Source of the DNA: Pseudorhizobium banfieldiae | GTDB lineage: Bacteria; Pseudomonadota; Alphaproteobacteria; Rhizobiales; Rhizobiaceae | DNA length: 64,000 bases | NCBI RefSeq assembly: GCF_000967425.1 | Contig: NZ_FO082821.1 | Coordinates: forward strand, 62,001-126,000 | Direction of reading: 5' to 3' | Made by a program: the position numbers and the translations under genes | Shown here: positions 58,713 through 64,000 of the stretch, in pieces | Layout: every line of letters starts with the position of its first letter | Numbering within the stretch: position 1 is the first letter of the stretch | The notes under the pieces: model-generated | What the model saw: the letters and a program-made list of their open reading frames with translations, nothing else | Databases searched by the model: none | Told to the model about the DNA's origin: nothing

Positions 58713-61037
58713 ATGAATTTTCCAAACAGTGTGCCATTGAAGCGAGTAAGCTCTGGGGTCGGGGGATCAGCCCTTGTGATGATCTTGCAAACCAGTGTTG
58801 CCTTTGTCGTGCTTGCCGCAAGTCCAATACTGGAACGACCAGCCCTCGCGCAGACAGCGACCACCGATTTTGACATTCCCGCGCAACCTCTCAGCGCTGC
58901 CATCAACTCTTTCGGCAGGCAGTCGGGCCTGCAGGTCACGCTCGCTGCATCATCGTCCCAAGGCGTCACCTCAGCCCCGGTCAGGGGGAGCATGAGCGCT
59001 GAGCAGGCTTTGGCTAGAATGCTCTCCGGAACAGGTCTTCGATACCGCATCGCGGGTGGTACCGCGGTTATAAGCGATGCCTCCAGTGACCAGGCGACGC
59101 TAGCGAACGGCGCAACTGCTTTGGAGACTATCGTCGTTCAATCCTCCAGGGCGGGTCAGGGTGATGTCGGGGAAACAGTCATCGGCACAGAGGAACTAGA
59201 CCAGATCAATCCACGCGATTTGGGAGATGTGTTCAGACAGGAGCCTGGGATCCAGGTCGGAAGCTCGCTGCCTATGTCGCAGAAGGTTTACGTCCACGGC
59301 GTGGAGGAGACTAATCTTGCGGTGACGATCGACGGCTCTCGGCAAAACAACAAGGTCTTTCATCACAATGCCACCAACCTCATCGACCCCTCCCTCTTGA
59401 AGGCGGTGGATGTTGATGCGGGTATCGCACCTGCCGACGCCGGACCCGGCGCGCTGGCGGGTTCGATCCACTACGAAACTCTCGACGCACTCGACCTGTT
59501 AGAGCCGGGCCAGTCGTTTGGCGGGTTCGTCACCTCGACCTACAACTTCAATAGCGATGCTGTAACGACCGGCTTGTCGGCTTATGGGGCTCATGAGGGT
59601 TTTGATTTCCTCGGATACTTCTCATTCGGAAAGGGTGATGACTTCGTGGCCGGAACCGGCAGCGAGGTACCTGGAACGGGTACCGACCTGATCAGCGGTC
59701 TCGGAAAGATTGCCTATGAGGCGGAAAGCGGCGACAGGTTTGAGATCAGCTATGACCGCGCCGTCGATGACGCCATCAGACCTTTCCGCTCGAATATCGG
59801 TTTCATTTCCGGGCGGCCGCCTTGGGAACCGCGTGTGCGCGATATCCGCATCGACCGGCAGAACACCGTCTTCACCTATACGGATACGACGCCGGAAGGA
59901 TGGTGGGATCCAACCTTCAAACTCGCCTATAGCAGCACGGAAGTGGATACACTCGGCTTCATTTGCCCGTCCGGTTGCCCGTCCGGCGTCCCTTCCAGCT
60001 ATCCGACCATCGGCGAGACTTCGAGCTTCAATGGAAAGTTCGAGAATAACTTCGCCTTCGATCTCGGCAACATCGTGGCTGGCGTCGACTTCTACCGCGA
60101 CAAGGCAGAGTTGGTGGCTTCCAGTGCGGCGCTTGGGTTTTCGGACGATGGCAGGGAGCGAGCGAGCAATATCGGCTTTTATGCTCAGGCGAGGCTTGAG
60201 CCGTGGGATCGTACAAGGCTTTCCTTCGGCGGACGTGCGGACCATCAGTGGTTCACTGGCGTGAACGGGGACGAATTCGACAACGGTGGCTTGAGCGCGA
60301 ACGCTTCGGCGGAGTACGACCTGACCGACGTCTTGACGGCGAAGGCCGGAGTTTCGCATGTCTGGGCCGGCATTCCGCTCGCGGAAAACTTCATCATAAA
60401 TCCAGGCTGGACCTATGGTGCCGATGGTCCAGAGCCCGTTACCGCCAACAACGTTCTCGTTGGGCTGGAGGCCAACTATGAAGGGTTCACCGCAGATGCG
60501 AGCCTCTTCAGGACGAGCATCCAGGATGCCCGAATAGCTCGATACAGACCGCCCGCAAGTGGCGCTTTGGTCAATCGAGATCTGGTTTCCAAGGGCTTCG
60601 AGATCGCTCTCGGCTACGAATGGACGACCGGCTACGTGAAGGTTAAATATGCTCACATCAACGTGAATGTTGACGGTGAACCTGTAGACTCGGACACCGG
60701 CAACTATCTCGCGACGCCAGGCGGCGACTTGATCACGATTACCGCAGCCCACACCTTCCTGGACTGGAATCTCACGGTCGGCGGCGATATAGAACTCGCG
60801 CCCGAGTATGATCGCGTTGCTGCAGGTGCACCGGCATATGAAGCCTATGAAGTGGTCAATCTTTTTGCGGAATGGAAGCCAGAGACGCTGCCAAACTTCA
60901 GCTTCCGCGCCGACCTGAAGAATGTCTTTGACGAGACCTATTCGGATCGCGCGACCTATGGACAGGAATTTGGCACCGTCACGCCTCTTTACGAGCCTGG
61001 GCGATCCTTCCTGTTGACGGCAAAAGCGACGTTCTAA
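58713..61037 (+). CDS. TonB-dependent receptor with STN signalling domain
   Basis: 774 residues from ATG 58713 (AAGGAG upstream). Signal peptide, STN domain about 50-110 (FDIPAQPLSAAINSFGRQSG, ALARMLSGTGLRYRI), plug domain (LGDVFRQEPGIQVGSSLP, GVEETNLAVTIDG) and a 22-strand-type barrel ending in a terminal Phe (LLTAKATF). A pair of cysteines (FICPSGCPSG) lies in an extracellular loop. The receptor is in the heme/siderophore group; the neighbouring binding protein and permeases favour a siderophore. STN plus FecI/FecR means cell-surface signalling. Confidence 0.9.
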   Translation: MNFPNSVPLKRVSSGVGGSALVMILQTSVAFVVLAASPILERPALAQTATTDFDIPAQPLSAAINSFGRQSGLQVTLAASSSQGVTSAPVRGSMSAEQALARMLSGTGLRYRIAGGTAVISDASSDQATLANGATALETIVVQSSRAGQGDVGETVIGTEELDQINPRDLGDVFRQEPGIQVGSSLPMSQKVYVHGVEETNLAVTIDGSRQNNKVFHHNATNLIDPSLLKAVDVDAGIAPADAGPGALAGSIHYETLDALDLLEPGQSFGGFVTSTYNFNSDAVTTGLSAYGAHEGFDFLGYFSFGKGDDFVAGTGSEVPGTGTDLISGLGKIAYEAESGDRFEISYDRAVDDAIRPFRSNIGFISGRPPWEPRVRDIRIDRQNTVFTYTDTTPEGWWDPTFKLAYSSTEVDTLGFICPSGCPSGVPSSYPTIGETSSFNGKFENNFAFDLGNIVAGVDFYRDKAELVASSAALGFSDDGRERASNIGFYAQARLEPWDRTRLSFGGRADHQWFTGVNGDEFDNGGLSANASAEYDLTDVLTAKAGVSHVWAGIPLAENFIINPGWTYGADGPEPVTANNVLVGLEANYEGFTADASLFRTSIQDARIARYRPPASGALVNRDLVSKGFEIALGYEWTTGYVKVKYAHINVNVDGEPVDSDTGNYLATPGGDLITITAAHTFLDWNLTVGGDIELAPEYDRVAAGAPAYEAYEVVNLFAEWKPETLPNFSFRADLKNVFDETYSDRATYGQEFGTVTPLYEPGRSFLLTAKATF

Positions 61038-61099
61038 ATCGCGGCCGCGCAGCGGCCTTATGGCCGCTGCGCCTGCCCTATGATGTGAAGGAGCCAAAC

Positions 61100-61417
61100 G
61101 TGGTGCAGTCAAATTCGAGCTGGCAGACAGCGGAGGCGCAGAAATATCTGGCTCAGTTGTGCAAGCACTTCGGCCATAAGATCGAGGTGGTCCACACTGA
61201 ACGTGACGGAGAGTGCCGATTTGCATGCGGTACCGCTCTTCTTCATGCCCACGAGGATCGCTTGGATATTACCGTCAGCGCGCCCGATGACGAGCAGCTC
61301 CAGCAGACGCAGTCGGTGATCGAACGCCATCTCGTGACCTTCGCATATCGCGAGAACTTGGAAGCGTTGGAATGGAGGCCGGCCGCTCAATCTACAGACC
61401 AGGATGACAAAGCATGA
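61100..61417 (+). CDS. DUF2218 family protein
   Basis: 105 residues from GTG 61100, with AAGGAG 6 bases upstream (GTG 61103 also possible). LAQLCKHFGHKIEVVHTERD, ALLHAHEDRLDITVSAPDDE, VIERHLVTFAYRENLEALEW match DUF2218, small cytoplasmic proteins often near iron or heme uptake genes. Possible intracellular iron-siderophore handling. Stop overlaps the next start. Confidence 0.85.
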   Translation: MVQSNSSWQTAEAQKYLAQLCKHFGHKIEVVHTERDGECRFACGTALLHAHEDRLDITVSAPDDEQLQQTQSVIERHLVTFAYRENLEALEWRPAAQSTDQDDKA

Positions 61418-62322
61418 GCCCTCGTCGTCTGATGACTGTCGTGACCGCGGCCGTTGTTGCCTTATCACCACTTGTCGTACAAGCCGCAGAGATCGAGACA
61501 GCACGCGGTCCGGTCGAAGTCGCGACGCCACTGGCCAAGGTTGCTGTCTTCGACATGGCGGCGCTCGACACGCTACAAGCCTTGGGCGTGCAACCTGCCG
61601 GTCTCCCCGAAAAGCTCTACCTCCCGCAGCTCGAGCCCCTGTTGGATGGCGCAGAGGTCGTCGGAAATCTCTTCGAACCTGATCTCGAGGCGCTGAGCGC
61701 GCTGGAGCCCGATCTGATCATTCTCGGTGGTCGTTCCTCAACCAAGGTGGACGCCACCTCGCAGGTAGCACCAACCATCGACATGACGATGACGGGGCAA
61801 GATCTTGTGCAGCAGGCGAAGCAACGTCTTGCAGCCTACGCTACCCTGTTCGGCAAGGAGGAGGCGGCGGCAAAGGCAGCATCGGAGCTTGATGAGCAAA
61901 TCGAGGCTACAAGGGCAGCGACTGCCGGAAAGGGGACCGCTCTGATCGTCATGACCAACGGACCCAAGATCACGGCCTATGGGGCTAGCTCGCGCTTTGG
62001 CTGGGTCCATTCGACGCTTGACCTGCCCCCTGCTGTATCCAATCTGGAAGCTGCCAATCACGGCGAGGCCGTTTCATTCGAGTTCATTGCCAAGGCAAAT
62101 CCGGATTGGCTCCTCGTCCTCGATCGAGCCGAAGCGATTGGCTCTGGTGACCAGGGCGCGGAGGCCACCTTGAACAACGAGCTGGTCGCTCAGACGTCTG
62201 CCTGGAAGAAGGGACAGGTCGTCTATCTCCCTGCGGCAGATTTCTATATCGCCGCGGGCGGTATCCAATCCACGAAGCGTGTTCTTGCCGCCATCGCCGA
62301 GGCGTTCTCACGCGCGCAATGA
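61414..62322 (+). CDS. Periplasmic iron-siderophore binding protein (CeuE/FatB-like)
   Basis: 302 residues. Signal peptide ending VVQAAEI, then class III binding-protein features: VAVFDMAALDTLQALGVQPA, NLFEPDLEALSALEPDLIIL, GGIQSTKRVLAAIAEAF. Comparable to YclQ/CeuE/FatB of catecholate siderophore systems. No lipobox, so free in the periplasm. Overlaps the permease start by four bases. Confidence 0.88.
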   Translation: MSPRRLMTVVTAAVVALSPLVVQAAEIETARGPVEVATPLAKVAVFDMAALDTLQALGVQPAGLPEKLYLPQLEPLLDGAEVVGNLFEPDLEALSALEPDLIILGGRSSTKVDATSQVAPTIDMTMTGQDLVQQAKQRLAAYATLFGKEEAAAKAASELDEQIEATRAATAGKGTALIVMTNGPKITAYGASSRFGWVHSTLDLPPAVSNLEAANHGEAVSFEFIAKANPDWLLVLDRAEAIGSGDQGAEATLNNELVAQTSAWKKGQVVYLPAADFYIAAGGIQSTKRVLAAIAEAFSRAQ

Positions 62323-63299
62323 GCATCGGCAAAGATCAAGGCGCCTCCTCCCCGTTTCTATTGACGATGGCACTGACGCTGCCCGCTCTCTGTCTGGCGA
62401 GTCTCCTTGTAGGGGTGGGCGAGCTTACAGTCGGGCAGATGCTTTCCAACCCTGAGGCCTTGCAGCTTATTATGATCAGTCGTCTGCCCCGGACACTGGC
62501 GGCACTGCTTATGGGATCCGGATTGGCGATTGCGGGCGTCATCATGCAGACGCTTGCCCGCAACCGATTCGTGGAGCCCTCGACGGCGGGGACGGCGCAA
62601 AGTGCCGAGCTCGGAGTGCTGTTCGTCACTCTGCTATGGCCTTCGGCGAGCCTGTTCTTAAAGAGCTTGATCGCCGTTGGTACGGCACTTGTTGGAACGT
62701 CCGTCTTCCTTGCGACGGCCCACCGGCTGCCACCAACCCAGCCGTTTCTCGTTCCGCTGTTTGGCATCGTTTATGGCGGAGTGATTGGCGCAGCGGTTAC
62801 CTTCATTGCTTGGCAGACCGACCTTCTTCAGTATCTGTCCGTGTGGACGCAAGGCGACTTCTCGGGCGTTCTTCGCGGCCGCTATGAACTTCTGTGGCTT
62901 GGAGCCATCATGGTCGTCGTCGCCTGGCTCATCGCAGACCGGCTGACGATCATGGCATTGGGACGCGACGCCAGCATCGCGCTCGGTGTCGACTATTCTC
63001 GGATGTTGCAACTGGGCCTTGTCATCGTTTCGGTGATCTCGGCGCTGGGCACAGTTATCGTGGGGACAATCCCCTTCGTCGGTCTTGTCGTGCCGAACAT
63101 TGTGTCGCGGATGATGGGCGACAACCTGCGCGGGACGCTACCCATTGTTGCTCTTTGCGGCGCTGTCCTTGTCCTTGGTTGCGACATTCTCGGCAGACTA
63201 ATCCGGTTTCCCTACGAAATTCCGGTGGGTACGGTCGTCGGTTGCGTAGGCGGCATGGTCTTCTTGTGGCTTGTCTGGCGGCGAGCTGCAGATGAGTAA
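62319..63299 (+). CDS. FecCD-type iron-siderophore permease 1
   Basis: 326 residues, about nine hydrophobic helices. SRLPRTLAALLMGSGLAIAG, MQTLARNRFVEPSTAGTAQ, and TIPFVGLVVPNIVSRMMGDN, the BtuC/FecC-family coupling region. Inner-membrane half of the ABC importer, comparable to CeuB/FatD/YclN. Overlaps the second permease by 8 bases. Confidence 0.93.
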   Translation: MSIGKDQGASSPFLLTMALTLPALCLASLLVGVGELTVGQMLSNPEALQLIMISRLPRTLAALLMGSGLAIAGVIMQTLARNRFVEPSTAGTAQSAELGVLFVTLLWPSASLFLKSLIAVGTALVGTSVFLATAHRLPPTQPFLVPLFGIVYGGVIGAAVTFIAWQTDLLQYLSVWTQGDFSGVLRGRYELLWLGAIMVVVAWLIADRLTIMALGRDASIALGVDYSRMLQLGLVIVSVISALGTVIVGTIPFVGLVVPNIVSRMMGDNLRGTLPIVALCGAVLVLGCDILGRLIRFPYEIPVGTVVGCVGGMVFLWLVWRRAADE

Positions 63300-64000
63300 C
63301 CGGCGCGTCATCTATCTCGCGGTTGCGGCTCTTGTTTGTATGAGCGCCTATATGACGATCGGGCTACGAGGAAACATCCCCTTCGTGCTCTCGCTACGAG
63401 CCACCAAGCTGCTTGCCCTGGTTCAGGTTAGCATAGCGATCGGGATCTCAACCGTAGTTTTCCAGACCATCACAGCCAACCGAATCCTGACGCCCTCCAT
63501 CATGGGCCTGGACGCGCTCTACCTGTTCGGACAGATGTTGCTCGTCTTCCTGCTCGGAGGCCTGGGTTATTCGGCCCTTGACGCTCAGATCAAGTTCAGC
63601 GGCGAGGTCCTGTTGCTGATGGCGATGTCGGCGGCTCTCCTGCTTCCCATGCTCAGGCGTCGATTGGACATGGGATTCTTGCTCCTGACGGGGGTCATTC
63701 TGGGCGTCCTCTTTCGCAGCCTGCAGTCTTTGCTGGCTCGACTGGTGGATCCAAACGACTTTGCAGTGGCGCAGGGGGCCAGCTTCGCAAACTTCAATGA
63801 CGTTGAGACTTCGCTGCTTTTCCTGGCGTCATTGATCACGGTTGGCGGCTTCCTCGTTGTGTGGCGGGCAAGACACGTGCTTGACATCGTTGCGCTTGGC
63901 GCCGATGCAGCGATAAGTCTCGGCGTGTCGTGGATACGCACTGTCGCGGGGCTCTTGCTGCTGGTGTCAGCGCTTGCTGCAGTTTCCACCGCGCTGGTTG
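63292..64000 (+). CDS. FecCD-type iron-siderophore permease 2 (cut by window end)
   Basis: 236 codons are visible and the frame is open to the last base. Begins MSNRRVIYLAVAALVCMSAY; hydrophobic helices with LALVQVSIAIGISTVVFQTI, NRILTPSIMGLDALYLFGQM and a later RHVLDIVALGADAAISLGVS. Comparable to CeuC/FatC/YclO. An ATPase gene is expected next, outside the window. Confidence 0.9.
   Translation, partial: MSNRRVIYLAVAALVCMSAYMTIGLRGNIPFVLSLRATKLLALVQVSIAIGISTVVFQTITANRILTPSIMGLDALYLFGQMLLVFLLGGLGYSALDAQIKFSGEVLLLMAMSAALLLPMLRRRLDMGFLLLTGVILGVLFRSLQSLLARLVDPNDFAVAQGASFANFNDVETSLLFLASLITVGGFLVVWRARHVLDIVALGADAAISLGVSWIRTVAGLLLLVSALAAVSTALV

Noticed and set aside
59622..61226. 534-codon open frame on the minus strand
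   Set aside because: It is antisense to the TonB-dependent receptor, whose domains are unmistakable; no family signature and no start support. The long frame arises from GC-rich codon bias.
1..64000. tRNA genes, rRNA genes, CRISPR arrays, intact insertion sequences
   Set aside because: Scanned by eye for cloverleaf segments, regularly spaced repeats and transposase motifs; none convincing. A covariance-model or repeat-finder run would be decisive.

Overview
The window looks like part of a large conjugative plasmid or megaplasmid of a Hyphomicrobiales bacterium (Rhizobium/Agrobacterium/Ochrobactrum-like; genus not resolved). The evidence is a complete repABC unit with its antisense RNA, a VirC1/VirC2-like pair, a VirD2/MobP-type relaxase beside an oriT whose nick site resembles Ti borders, a full VirB/VirD4 type IV secretion system, and rhizobial plasmid families (DUF736, DUF1612/RHE_PE00001, VbhA/Fic). 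No rRNA, tRNA, CRISPR array or intact insertion sequence was seen.

Layout. 1-4.4 kb: C-terminal end of a second RepC-like protein, a secreted nuclease, DUF736, a VbhA/Fic antitoxin-toxin pair and the antirestriction protein ArdC. 4.4-8.2 kb: repA, repB, ctRNA, repC. 8.3-14.3 kb: an XRE regulator, VirC-like proteins, oriT, MobC, relaxase. 14.3-27.3 kb: virD4 and virB11 to virB1 on the minus strand, with two lytic transglycosylases. 27.5-30.8 kb: a divergent operon of small exported proteins, three of them degenerate staphylococcal-nuclease-like paralogues. The inferred nick polarity sends the 11 kb to 1 kb side into the recipient first, so ArdC, Fic/VbhA, DUF736 and repABC form the leading region and the secretion genes enter last.

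31.5-37.3 kb: glutamine amidotransferase, then an operon of P1B-type ATPase, OsmC, Cys-rich rhodanese, small thioredoxin and ArsP-like permease. 37.7-45.7 kb: an arsenic/phosphate island with phoB and a truncated pstS (divergent, with a Pho box and an ArsR-type palindrome between them), arsR, two unrelated arsenate reductases, acr3, an ArsO-like flavoprotein, an ArsK-like MFS pump, arsH and a second arsR. 46-50 kb: serine resolvase, tyrosine recombinase overlapping a VapBC-like pair, DUF1612 protein.

50-55.6 kb is the most novel part: four tightly overlapping minus-strand genes encoding a PIN-domain protein, an XRE-ImmA/IrrE peptidase, a QatC/QueC-like PP-loop protein and a small unknown protein, next to a truncated OLD-family ATPase. 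It resembles a defence module but lacks the usual partners of QatABCD or type IV CBASS. After a Phd/PIN pair, 57-64 kb is an iron-uptake locus with FecI/FecR signalling, an STN-bearing TonB-dependent receptor, DUF2218, a periplasmic binding protein and two permeases, the last cut by the window end.
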